Origin: Pedobacter sp. MR2016-24
GTDB taxonomy: Bacteria; Bacteroidota; Bacteroidia; Sphingobacteriales; Sphingobacteriaceae
Direction: 5' to 3'
Assembly: GCF_026239655.1 (NCBI RefSeq)
Contig: NZ_JAPIVO010000003.1
Location: 496,001-560,000, forward strand
Length of the DNA: 64,000 bases
Part shown: positions 36,096-44,076 of the stretch, one piece after another
How the letters are laid out: every line of letters starts with the position of its first letter
How positions within the stretch are numbered: the stretch's first letter is position 1
The notes under the pieces: model-generated
The model's input: only the letters and a program-made list of their open reading frames with translations
The model's database searches: none
Told to the model about the DNA's origin: nothing
Position numbers and translations under genes: made by a program

Positions 36096-37202
36096 CTAAA
36101 AAACCAGATAACTTTGTTTAGTACCTGAAGCTGCAGCAGTTTCAATTGCATTGATCATTCTATGTCTTACTACAGCATCTTCAAAAGTAGAACATAGTTT
36201 TGTTCCTTCATGTATATCCTTTGCCACACGGGTATAATGCTGCGCGACATGAAAAGCAGGTCCTTTAGGGGCTTCATCATTTACCCAATTGTATTCTTCA
36301 GGCACCGGAAGTTCTGCCATCACTTTATCGGTACCTTTACCACCTTTTATAGTTACCGGATAAAAACCGATATGACCACCATCAGCAGTGATCTGAAGAT
36401 TACCCTCCGTACCATTAATTTCCCATAAAAAATTAGTTCCTCTTGACGCTCCGGCTCTAAAGTGTATAGCAGCTATAACTTCATTTTCCATTATGCCACT
36501 TATACTAATCTGATCAGCGATAGTGACTGGGATGGATGTTCCGGTATCTGCAATTACAATATTTTTCCGCTGTGTTGCCGTAACTGCTGTCAGCTCCTTA
36601 AATTCCCCTAAACAGTAACATACAGCGTGTACGGTTGCGCCCAGTACAATACTGAGCATACTTGCACCATTTTTTTGATCCATCGTATAGGCATTTGCCT
36701 GATCTACCTCAGCAAAACCGCCGGATGCAATCATTGAAGTAGACAGGACTTCTCCCACATATCCTTCTTTGATGAGATCTCTGATATAATTGATTGCAGG
36801 AATGGATTGGGTTTGCAATCCCGTTACCGCATAAATATTTTTCTCTCTGGCCAATTCATCCAGCATTACGGCTTCTTCAAGTCCGTTGCCCAGAGGCCAT
36901 TCGCAATATACCTTTTTACCTGCATGCAATGCAGCAGTCACCAGCTCCTTATGATAAGGAACTTTTACTGTAATCACCACCAGATCAATTTCTCGTGAAG
37001 TGACCAGATCATGGTCATTATCAAAAGTATGTTCAATCCCAAATTTCTCTCCTGCAGCTGTAGCTTTTTCTTTGGTACGGGATGACAAAGCCGTGATCTT
37101 AAACTGCGGCAAAGATTGCAGTGCAGGGATATGAGCCATGGAGGCCCAGCCGCGGTTAACATCTACCCCTATTATTCCTACCCTGATTGTTTTGTTTTCC
37201 AT
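36096..37202 (-). CDS. Gfo/Idh/MocA-family oxidoreductase
   Basis: 368 residues. The N-terminal Rossmann fold carries the NAD(P) motif VGIIGVDVNRGWASMAHIPAL (quoted in part: VGIIGVDVNRGW) and the family's EWPLGNG (EKP variant) near residue 100; a C-terminal alpha/beta substrate domain follows. Such enzymes oxidise or reduce sugars, cyclitols or related compounds; it resembles fungal galactose-dehydrogenase-like members by the RGWASMAH start. It starts 2 bp after the stop of the small EthD-like gene, so the two are co-transcribed. Confidence 0.92.
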   Translation of the reverse strand: MENKTIRVGIIGVDVNRGWASMAHIPALQSLPQFKITALSSRTKEKATAAGEKFGIEHTFDNDHDLVTSREIDLVVITVKVPYHKELVTAALHAGKKVYCEWPLGNGLEEAVMLDELAREKNIYAVTGLQTQSIPAINYIRDLIKEGYVGEVLSTSMIASGGFAEVDQANAYTMDQKNGASMLSIVLGATVHAVCYCLGEFKELTAVTATQRKNIVIADTGTSIPVTIADQISISGIMENEVIAAIHFRAGASRGTNFLWEINGTEGNLQITADGGHIGFYPVTIKGGKGTDKVMAELPVPEEYNWVNDEAPKGPAFHVAQHYTRVAKDIHEGTKLCSTFEDAVVRHRMINAIETAAASGTKQSYLVF

Positions 37203-37204
37203 AG

Positions 37205-37543
37205 CTAGTTCTGACGAATTGATTTAATTTTTTTGTCTCCCATTACTTCGTAAACCTGAGTAATAACACTGGTGAGATCAAGTGAGGGCGAGATATCCAT
37301 GTCTTTTCCTTTTTCCTGTATCAGCTGCATCAATGCTTCAACTGCCTCAACTTTGATGTCGTAGATGGTGAGATAAGGGCTGTCAGTAGTGTTCAATCCT
37401 ACCAGAGGTTTAAACCGCTGTGCTGCATTTATACCCGGGATTCCCAATAGCTGCACAATATGGATTTCATCATACCATCTGTTATAATCCTCTTCCAGTC
37501 CTGGAACTGGTTTAGAAAATGTTGTTAAGATGTAGTCTTTCAT
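37205..37543 (-). CDS. Small EthD-like dimeric alpha/beta-barrel protein
   Basis: 112 residues. The N-terminus ILTTFSKPVPGLEEDYNRWYDEIHI matches ferredoxin-like (dimeric alpha/beta barrel) proteins of the EthD type, where a conserved WYD..H motif lines the active site. These act in degradation or modification of aromatic and polyketide-like compounds, but many are uncharacterised. It forms an operon with the Gfo/Idh/MocA gene and is preceded by an AraC gene on the same strand. Confidence 0.78.
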   Translation of the reverse strand: MKDYILTTFSKPVPGLEEDYNRWYDEIHIVQLLGIPGINAAQRFKPLVGLNTTDSPYLTIYDIKVEAVEALMQLIQEKGKDMDISPSLDLTSVITQVYEVMGDKKIKSIRQN

Positions 37544-37648
37544 AGTAATATTTTATTAGACCACAAAGATCTGCAGCTGGCGACAGTAAAATGTGTGCAC
37601 ATCAAACCGGCAGTTATGCCAATCAAGTATCTTGAAAAATATAGGCTA

Positions 37649-38554
37649 TTATTTGGCCTTAAATGCACCAGGAGCGATGTTCATGTGCTTTCTGAAAAAG
37701 GTATTAAAATTAGAAGTATGCTCAAATCCAAGGCTGTAAGCTATTTCGGCCAAAGAGTAATCCCCCTGCTGTAAAAGTGACCGTGCTTCATTTGCTACAC
37801 GGGCGGCAATGAGTTCACTTGTACTTTTGCCACATACCTCTTTGATTGCCTTATTCAGATAATTCACATGAATAGCTAGTTTTTCTGCAAAATCTCCAGC
37901 CTGTTTTAGTTCGAGATGCTTTTCTGCAGGAATAACCGGAAACTGCTGTTCAAGTTCAGCTAAAAATAATGACGTAATGCGGGTAGCGGCTGTTACTACC
38001 GATTTATTGGTCTTATCCTGCAGATATTGATGCGCTTCGTAAATAACAAGTAACAAATAATGTGTAAGCACAAGATATTTATGTTGATAAGCGGAGGCCG
38101 ACTCTTTCAGCATTTTTTCAAAAAGAAAAACAAGATCGCAGGTTTGTTCGTCGGAAAGTAAGTACAGCGGATTGAGCTGAATATCAAATAGTGCAGATTC
38201 CTTGAAACTGGCCTCCGACATAGAATTACTAATAAAATGATGATCGAAGTAACAAAAATAGCCCGTGTCCTGCTGGAGGGATTCCCATCGGTAGGCTAAT
38301 TCAGGATTATAAAAGATTAAAGAATTTCCGGTAATTTCTATTCTCTGATCACCTATATGTAATACACCACTCCCTAAAATCAGAGAAATCTTGTAAAAGA
38401 CACTTTTATGCAACTGATTCACCACCGTACAGATTTCACCACCTTTAAATACATCAAAATGTTTCTCCTGCGATAGCATCATGTATTCAGCATAACATGC
38501 CGTATTATTCTGCACTAATTGCTTAAGGGTAACTGCCTTTGTTCTCATTCGCAT
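37649..38554 (-). CDS. AraC-family transcriptional regulator
   Basis: 301 residues: an N-terminal ligand-binding domain and a C-terminal AraC domain with HTH1 (AEKLAIHVNYLNKAIKEVCG) and HTH2 (YSLAEIAYSLGFEHTSNFNTF, then FRKHMNIAPGAF). It resembles the regulator at 52304-53203 more than the one at 28962. It lies 105 bp upstream of the EthD-like/Gfo operon on the same strand and downstream of the YceI gene, and may control either. Confidence 0.92.
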   Translation of the reverse strand: MRMRTKAVTLKQLVQNNTACYAEYMMLSQEKHFDVFKGGEICTVVNQLHKSVFYKISLILGSGVLHIGDQRIEITGNSLIFYNPELAYRWESLQQDTGYFCYFDHHFISNSMSEASFKESALFDIQLNPLYLLSDEQTCDLVFLFEKMLKESASAYQHKYLVLTHYLLLVIYEAHQYLQDKTNKSVVTAATRITSLFLAELEQQFPVIPAEKHLELKQAGDFAEKLAIHVNYLNKAIKEVCGKSTSELIAARVANEARSLLQQGDYSLAEIAYSLGFEHTSNFNTFFRKHMNIAPGAFKAK

Positions 38555-38649
38555 GGATTCAAATTAAAGCTGCACGTAGGTGCTGATTTGCCGTAAGATA
38601 GGTAACTATTTTAAATTGCTGCCAGGAATAACTGGCAGCAACATGTAAA

Positions 38650-39246
38650 TTAAACCTGCTTTATCAATTGTATGTTCCCAAAAATATCCACTTCATCTGC
38701 CAGGATCAACTTACCCGCAGCTGTAATTCCTCCCCATCCTAGTCCGAATTCCTTTCTGCTGATCTTTGTCTTCACCGTAAAGCCGGCACATCTATGCCCG
38801 TCCGGATCCGTTACTAATCCTCCAAACCCGCCATCCAGAACGATCGGTCTGGAAACATCCTTAATCTGCAGATAACCATGCAGTTTATAATCTCTGCGAT
38901 AGGCAGCCAGTAAGGAAGGCGGTGTCTGGCCCTGTTTGTGGAAAGCAGTACTCCGGAATTGTAAATACCGGTAATTGTCTACGTCAAAGAAATCAGACGA
39001 TTTTAAGTGCTCATCCCTTGGCCCGTGATTCGTCATCAGCGTTGTCATATCAGCTGTTAACTGCAGTTCGGTCACTTCCCCGAAGTCATTTCCTGTGGTC
39101 TGTACATTGAGATCGAATACCTGGACAAAACCTGTCACTACACTTATTGTAAGGTACTTGATTTTGAAAAATAATTCGCTATGGAGAGGATCAACCTTCC
39201 AGTTCGTTTGTATGCCGTTATGTGTTTCTGATAAATTCGTTGTCAT
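38650..39246 (-). CDS. YceI-family lipid-binding protein
   Basis: 198 residues with YceI pattern: NWKVDPLHSELFFKIKYLTISVVTG at the start, HLKSSDFFDVDNYRYLQFRST, LHGYLQIKDVSRPIVLD and GFTVKTKISRKEFGLGW. YceI proteins are eight-stranded barrels binding polyisoprenoids or amides. Most are periplasmic, but this one has no signal peptide, so it is presumably cytosolic. Its start is 3 bp after the stop of the condensation-type gene: a translationally coupled pair. Confidence 0.93.
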   Translation of the reverse strand: MTTNLSETHNGIQTNWKVDPLHSELFFKIKYLTISVVTGFVQVFDLNVQTTGNDFGEVTELQLTADMTTLMTNHGPRDEHLKSSDFFDVDNYRYLQFRSTAFHKQGQTPPSLLAAYRRDYKLHGYLQIKDVSRPIVLDGGFGGLVTDPDGHRCAGFTVKTKISRKEFGLGWGGITAAGKLILADEVDIFGNIQLIKQV

Positions 39247-39249
39247 GTT

Positions 39250-40515
39250 CTAAATGCTTTTATTAAAAAATTCACTCATACGGATCTCGTCTGACGCATT
39301 ACAGACCTGATCAATGATTCTCTCTACGGCTTCCAGCAGTCCTTCTGAAAGTGAGATCCCTGTTAAAGTGAGGGTAAGTGCTCCATTATAGGTCGCCACC
39401 CCTACAGTCTGCGCTGCATCATGTGCTGTCAGCACCATAGGCCCCCACAAAGATTTCAATGTTAACCGGCCATAGTCGGCCTTAAAAGAAATCTGCCCCA
39501 GATTGGTCAGCAGGATTTCGTGTTCCGTTCCCTGACGCAGGGCATGTTCAACCGTATTCACATCCAGTCCATTGTAAAAAAGTTCTCTTGTTGCATTGTT
39601 AACGCTTTTAATCCATTCCAGCGTTTGCGTTGAAGCGATGCCTTTCCGAATTGTTTTTGCAAAATTCCAGAAAGTATCCTTCGGTGCAGGGTCGTAAGGT
39701 AAAGTGAGGATATTCATCAGAAGACCATAATCATCTCCAAGGCCAAGGGTGGTACGCGCGGAAAGCGGATGTAAAATGCGGACAGGCTTTTCCTTCAGAG
39801 TGGACTCTACCTGTTTTAAAGCAATCACTAAAGCAGCACTTAGGGCACAATGTACTGTCGTTTTTTCATTTTTTGCGCGTTTGATTAAGCTGTCCGTCAG
39901 GGTATGTGATAATTTAAGGCGCCGGATATTGACTGCTGATCTGGGTGCCACGCTATTGCTTAACTGTTTGAATCCGCTTAAATCCTCCGCTGGAATTTCT
40001 TTTACGATTATCCCCGCAAGTTGATCTAGTGGGGATACCGGCCTGAGAGGGGTTATCGTTTCACCAGACAATACTGTTAATATATCGCGGATAAAAAGGG
40101 CGACTGACATTCCATCTCCTATTGAATGATTGGATATAAATATAAATACGGATTTTCCAGATTGCTGAATTACTAGCGCTTTAGCTAAGGGTGCTGCAGT
40201 GATATTCAAAGGAATGTTCAGCTCTCTTTCCAATAGCTCATTCCAGTTTTCTTCTCTTTTGGTGTAAACGAAACTGAGCGGGATTTTACAATCGGCTATA
40301 GGTTCAAAAAAGGCAGTTGAATAAGTATTACCCGAAATCTGAACAGCAAGGTTTGGATGTCTTTTTTGTACACTATCCAATGCCTCCCGCCAGGAGTGAT
40401 CTGTGGCGTTGCCGTCGATTTCTGCCGCAACTGCAAACTGTGTAGTCGTTTTCTGATCTAATACCCAGAATACTTTTTCATTAGTCCCCAGGGGACGTAT
40501 TGCTCGTTTGTTCAT
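39250..40515 (-). CDS. Condensation-domain/PapA-like acyltransferase
   Basis: 421 residues with the chloramphenicol-acetyltransferase/condensation fold. The active-site motif HHxxxDG appears as NHSIGDG at 129-135: the catalytic second His130 and Asp134-Gly135 are kept and the first His is Asn. There are no adenylation or carrier domains and no NRPS nearby, so it is a free-standing enzyme of the PapA5/alcohol acyltransferase kind, joining an acyl donor to an alcohol or amine. It is coupled with the YceI gene, which may bind a lipid substrate or product (inference). Confidence 0.85.
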   Translation of the reverse strand: MNKRAIRPLGTNEKVFWVLDQKTTTQFAVAAEIDGNATDHSWREALDSVQKRHPNLAVQISGNTYSTAFFEPIADCKIPLSFVYTKREENWNELLERELNIPLNITAAPLAKALVIQQSGKSVFIFISNHSIGDGMSVALFIRDILTVLSGETITPLRPVSPLDQLAGIIVKEIPAEDLSGFKQLSNSVAPRSAVNIRRLKLSHTLTDSLIKRAKNEKTTVHCALSAALVIALKQVESTLKEKPVRILHPLSARTTLGLGDDYGLLMNILTLPYDPAPKDTFWNFAKTIRKGIASTQTLEWIKSVNNATRELFYNGLDVNTVEHALRQGTEHEILLTNLGQISFKADYGRLTLKSLWGPMVLTAHDAAQTVGVATYNGALTLTLTGISLSEGLLEAVERIIDQVCNASDEIRMSEFFNKSI

Positions 40516-40535
40516 TGTTGTAAATGTTTAAAAAG

Positions 40536-40580
40536 TCACGATGAAACCATTCCTTTTCAGGGAGAGGCTTTTCATCGTGA
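40536..40580 (-). terminator. 11-bp hairpin after the Crp/Fnr gene
   Basis: TCACGATGAAA (40536-40546) and TTTCATCGTGA (40570-40580) are exact reverse complements with a 23-nt loop that can pair partly. On the minus strand CTTTTTAAAC follows, as in a Rho-independent terminator of the Crp/Fnr gene. It is also only 20 bp before the acyltransferase ATG, so it could act as a leader structure. Confidence 0.6.
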
Positions 40581-40698
40581 TGTTTCAGGAATATGGTGAA
40601 GGCGGATGCGAAAAAAAATCATGCGGCGGCCAGCCGCAGACAAGTAATAGACCTTCTGCGATGCGCAATAGCTTTTTAATATATGTTCTGATATGTTA

Positions 40699-41286
40699 TT
40701 ACTGGCCTACCATGCGTTTTCTGATCCGGCTTAATGATGGTGCCTGTATACCAAGGTAAGAAGCAAGATGATACAGCGGGACTGTATTAAAGATATCCGG
40801 ATGCTGTTCCATCATGTCCAGGTAACGTTCTTCGGCCGATTTAAATAAAAAACCTTCTGTATTTGACATCAGCTGATGGAAAGCAGTTTCCGCGATAAAC
40901 CTGCCAAATTTCTCCCATTGATGCGATTCTCTATATAATTTATGCAGGTGATCGATATGAATATAAATTACTACAGAGGCATCTACTGAAGCTGTATAAT
41001 AATTACACGGTTTTTGACTTAGAAAACTGGTGTAAGAAGCTACAAACTGTTCCTTTGAAAAGAACAGCATGTTTTTCTGCACTCCGGTATCATCATCAGC
41101 ACGGTAGATCCGAAAAACGCCATGGATAATAAAGCCAAGATGCTTGCATACATTGTGGTACTCATTATAAAACTCCCCTTTTTTATAGGCTTTGAGTTTC
41201 CAGTAAGGAAGGGAAAGGTTAAATGCCTCAGCATCCATGTTGACTACCGATGACATTGCATTTTTCAAAAGCTGTAATTCTTCCAT
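40699..41286 (-). CDS. Crp/Fnr-family transcriptional regulator
   Basis: 195 residues, the short form common in Bacteroidota. A cyclic-nucleotide-binding-like beta roll occupies about 20-120 (KKGEFYNEYHNVCKHLGFII, VFRIYRADDDTGVQ), then a dimer helix and a small HTH (YHLASYLGIQAPSLSRIRKR). Ligand residues for cAMP are not evident. It lies between a hydrolase and an acyltransferase gene on the same strand; a Crp/Fnr-like palindrome in front of the hydrolase gene (42171-42188) is a possible target. Confidence 0.92.
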   Translation of the reverse strand: MEELQLLKNAMSSVVNMDAEAFNLSLPYWKLKAYKKGEFYNEYHNVCKHLGFIIHGVFRIYRADDDTGVQKNMLFFSKEQFVASYTSFLSQKPCNYYTASVDASVVIYIHIDHLHKLYRESHQWEKFGRFIAETAFHQLMSNTEGFLFKSAEERYLDMMEQHPDIFNTVPLYHLASYLGIQAPSLSRIRKRMVGQ

Positions 41287-41368
41287 GTCAGTCCGTTTTT
41301 GCGAATATAAGTTTTTAAGATGATAAGCTGCGGAGGATCCCGGATTTGCTTACGCTGGTTACCGGTTG

Positions 41369-42154
41369 TTATTTTGCTTCTTTGATCAGAATTGCCGCGA
41401 CCTTGCCTGGCATAGAGATGAATGGCGTATGGCTGCTGTTCAGGATATATTCTTTTTTTACCTGTGCATTGTTAACCATCGCCTGCTGTTTAGCATAACT
41501 GAGTGCATGGTCATTGGTGGTGTAGATATAAACCTTTTCGATAGCACCGAAACGTGCTGCAGATAGTTTAACCGGTAAGGTGAATGGTATTACAGGATCC
41601 GGCTGTACACCCTTTGCAAATTTGTCCTGTATGTTTTTAGGGGCGTCTGCCACAAATATATCCACTACTCCATCTTTATGTATGGCAGCTGACGCGGTGG
41701 CCTGATCCACGTGCAGGAATTTCCCCGCATGACTGTCTGCATCAGTTTTAGCCAGATCCAGCAGGCTTTGTCCATCTTCAGGCAAATAAGCAGCGAGATA
41801 AATCAGCTTTTTAATACTGCCTGGCATATCCTCAGCAACCTGACTGATCACCATTCCCGCCATACTATGTCCCACCAGTGTTACATTTTTATGGTCGCCT
41901 ATTTCTTTTTTAACAACATCTACATACGATTGCAAGGTAATTGACGTAAATGGCGTAGTATCACTTCCATGACCCGGCAGATTGACCACTAATACGTTGA
42001 ATCCTTTTGCTTCCAATACTGGTGTTACCTCTTTCCATGCCGTTGCATCCGACCATGCACCATGAACCAATACGATTGTCGGCTTGTTGCTCTTTTGAGC
42101 CATCGCTGTTATTCCAAATAAAGTTGCAGCCATTGCAATAAATAAACTTTTCAT
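41369..42154 (-). CDS. Exported alpha/beta hydrolase, salicylate-esterase-like
   Basis: 261 residues with a signal peptide ending AMAQ. Core motifs: IVLVHGAWSDATAWKEV, GHGSDTTPF, nucleophile Ser97 in LVGHSMAG, and His in SSHTPFISMP. It is a close relative of the cytosolic hydrolase at 21640-22383, with the same GAWS and GHSMAG segments, so the two probably hydrolyse similar esters in different compartments. The Crp/Fnr gene lies 82 bp downstream on the same strand. Confidence 0.91.
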   Translation of the reverse strand: MKSLFIAMAATLFGITAMAQKSNKPTIVLVHGAWSDATAWKEVTPVLEAKGFNVLVVNLPGHGSDTTPFTSITLQSYVDVVKKEIGDHKNVTLVGHSMAGMVISQVAEDMPGSIKKLIYLAAYLPEDGQSLLDLAKTDADSHAGKFLHVDQATASAAIHKDGVVDIFVADAPKNIQDKFAKGVQPDPVIPFTLPVKLSAARFGAIEKVYIYTTNDHALSYAKQQAMVNNAQVKKEYILNSSHTPFISMPGKVAAILIKEAK

Positions 42155-42170
42155 TTCCTTTGATTTAAGA

Positions 42171-42188
42171 TGTCAATTCATTTTGACA
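42171..42188 (-). promoter_or_regulatory. Crp/Fnr-like palindrome upstream of the exported hydrolase
   Basis: TGTCAA-TTCATT-TTGACA: perfect 6-bp arms with a 6-bp spacer, 16 bp before the start codon on the minus strand. That is close to the start, so repression would be more likely than activation. Confidence 0.5.
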
Positions 42189-42276
42189 AGACAAACCTAC
42201 GGACCTCACCGGCTGATCAACTTAACCCAGGTTAATATCGTGTGATTATTTTAAAACAGAATCGGTTAAAAAAAAA

Positions 42277-42304
42277 ACGGCCTCTCCAGATATGGAAAGG
42301 CCGT
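42277..42304 (-). terminator. Rho-independent terminator of the second SusC/SusD operon
   Basis: On the minus strand ACGGCCTTTCC pairs with GGAGAGGCCGT (one internal mismatch, 6-nt loop) and is followed by a run of nine T. It lies 30 bp after the SusD stop. Confidence 0.9.
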
Positions 42305-42334
42305 ATGATTAATTCATGATTATTAAAGCTCCAT

Positions 42335-44065
42335 CTAGTAGCCGGGATTCTGCTTTAACTGCGGATTCACAGAGAGGGTATTTAACCCGATCGGGAAAAT
42401 CTCCGTATGCGTATCTGCATCTGGTTTTTTATCCCACCAGGTTCCTTTGCTGAATACACCCCAGCGGATAAGATCAGTTCTCCGTCGGTTTTCCCCGATA
42501 AATTCCCTACCCCATTCATCCAGCATTTCCTGATCGTTCAGCTGACTACCGTCTGCCGTATACAGACTAGGTGAACCAGCAGGATAGTTACGTTGCCTCA
42601 CCTGGTTGAGTAAAGCTGCAGCTCCTGGTTTATCACCCTTACGGTATAAACATTCCGCAAGTGTATAGTAAATCTCTGTCAAACGCACTTCCGCATAGGC
42701 AGAAGTTATACGGTTAGCATCTGGTGTAGGATACAGCGGATACTTCATCAAAAAGACACCTGAGTTATGATCAGCATGGTTCATGTTTGACTCCTTATCA
42801 CTAATCTTAGTGCCAGGTTTAGCACCAAGGAACATACCCACCTGATCGCGGATATACAAGGGATAAGGACCTTTATTCCCTTTAACGGTGTCCGGAACGC
42901 TGTTACCATTCACTGTTCGGTTAAAAGGCAGGTAGCCGTATAAAAACATACCCTCTCTTTTACTGCCACCCAGATTCCGGTATTTTTTTAAACGCAGGTC
43001 GTCCGGATATTTCTGAAACTTCACAAATGGTTTTCCCAACTGAAAGTTGTACTCTGCGCTATCTACATCACGCCCCGGCTGCAAGGCATATTTTGGATTA
43101 GCCTGACCAAAATCCGTAAATCCACAGTACAGCGGTGCGGCATCGTAAGGCATTCCAAAAAAGAACATGCCCCCATCGTAGTGCCAGTGTGTACGGGCCA
43201 GCGTACCCGGAAATCCATAAATCACTTCAGAATTGAGCGAGTTATTGGTATAATCAAAAGGTGCATCCCATCGGTTATCCAATGCATAACTTCCATATTT
43301 ACCACTGATGATATCACGGCAAACCACCTCGCACTCTGCAGATTTATCAATACCAGTATATACTTTGGCATTGAGGTAAAGCCTTGCCAATAAAGATGCT
43401 GCTCCGGCTTTTGTCCATCTTCCGATACCATTAGCGCCCAAAGCTTCACGCATTGGTAAACCAGGTATAGATTCCAGCAGTTCCTTTTCAATATAGGCAA
43501 ATGTTTCCTGCGGAGTCGATTGCGGATTACCCTGAGTCGCATTTTTTACATCTGTAATGATCTCGATGTTCCGGTAAAAATCAAAAGCTCTCAAGTAAAA
43601 CCAGGCACGTAAGGTACGTAGTTCAGATTTGAAATCTTCCAGTTCCGCGGCAGTAATACTGAGCTTAGCCGGGTCTGTGATACTTTCCATATCCTGATAC
43701 GAGTTCGTAGCCAGCACAATACCCTGATAAAAATTGGTCCATGCCCCGTTGGTAAAACCATCATTAGGCGTCCATGTATGGTAATGCATCCGCTGATAAT
43801 AGCCGCCGTCCTGCCAGTCGCCCTGCCGGTTGTAAGTACCCATTTCATCCGAGCTGTCCTCACCGACGGCATACACATCATTGCCCTGAATACTCCAGAA
43901 ACCATGTTCAAAAGGCCTTAAAAAATCCCTGATCACATCTTCGCGGCGTGTAAGAAAACTTCCTGCATCTACCTTATCGTATACACGCTCATCCAGTTTG
44001 GTACAACTGCCGGCAAAAACTGCTGCCAGCAATAAACCACTTATATATTTCTTGTGTTTCTTCAT
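42335..44065 (-). CDS. SusD/RagB-family outer-membrane lipoprotein
   Basis: 576 residues. Signal peptide MKKHKKYISGLLLAAVFAGSC with the acylated Cys in AGSC, then TKLDERVYDK. SusD features: TLRAWFYLRAFDFYRN (TPR-like), AYAEVRLTEIYYTLAECLYRKGD, and EWGREFIGENRRRTDLIRWG near the end. Start at 44065 gives a normal signal; ATG 44077 overlaps the SusC stop as TAATG and is the alternative. It partners the SusC protein encoded just upstream. No glycoside hydrolase genes lie nearby, so the substrate is open. Confidence 0.95.
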   Translation of the reverse strand: MKKHKKYISGLLLAAVFAGSCTKLDERVYDKVDAGSFLTRREDVIRDFLRPFEHGFWSIQGNDVYAVGEDSSDEMGTYNRQGDWQDGGYYQRMHYHTWTPNDGFTNGAWTNFYQGIVLATNSYQDMESITDPAKLSITAAELEDFKSELRTLRAWFYLRAFDFYRNIEIITDVKNATQGNPQSTPQETFAYIEKELLESIPGLPMREALGANGIGRWTKAGAASLLARLYLNAKVYTGIDKSAECEVVCRDIISGKYGSYALDNRWDAPFDYTNNSLNSEVIYGFPGTLARTHWHYDGGMFFFGMPYDAAPLYCGFTDFGQANPKYALQPGRDVDSAEYNFQLGKPFVKFQKYPDDLRLKKYRNLGGSKREGMFLYGYLPFNRTVNGNSVPDTVKGNKGPYPLYIRDQVGMFLGAKPGTKISDKESNMNHADHNSGVFLMKYPLYPTPDANRITSAYAEVRLTEIYYTLAECLYRKGDKPGAAALLNQVRQRNYPAGSPSLYTADGSQLNDQEMLDEWGREFIGENRRRTDLIRWGVFSKGTWWDKKPDADTHTEIFPIGLNTLSVNPQLKQNPGY

Positions 44066-44076
44066 TGTTCTGTACA

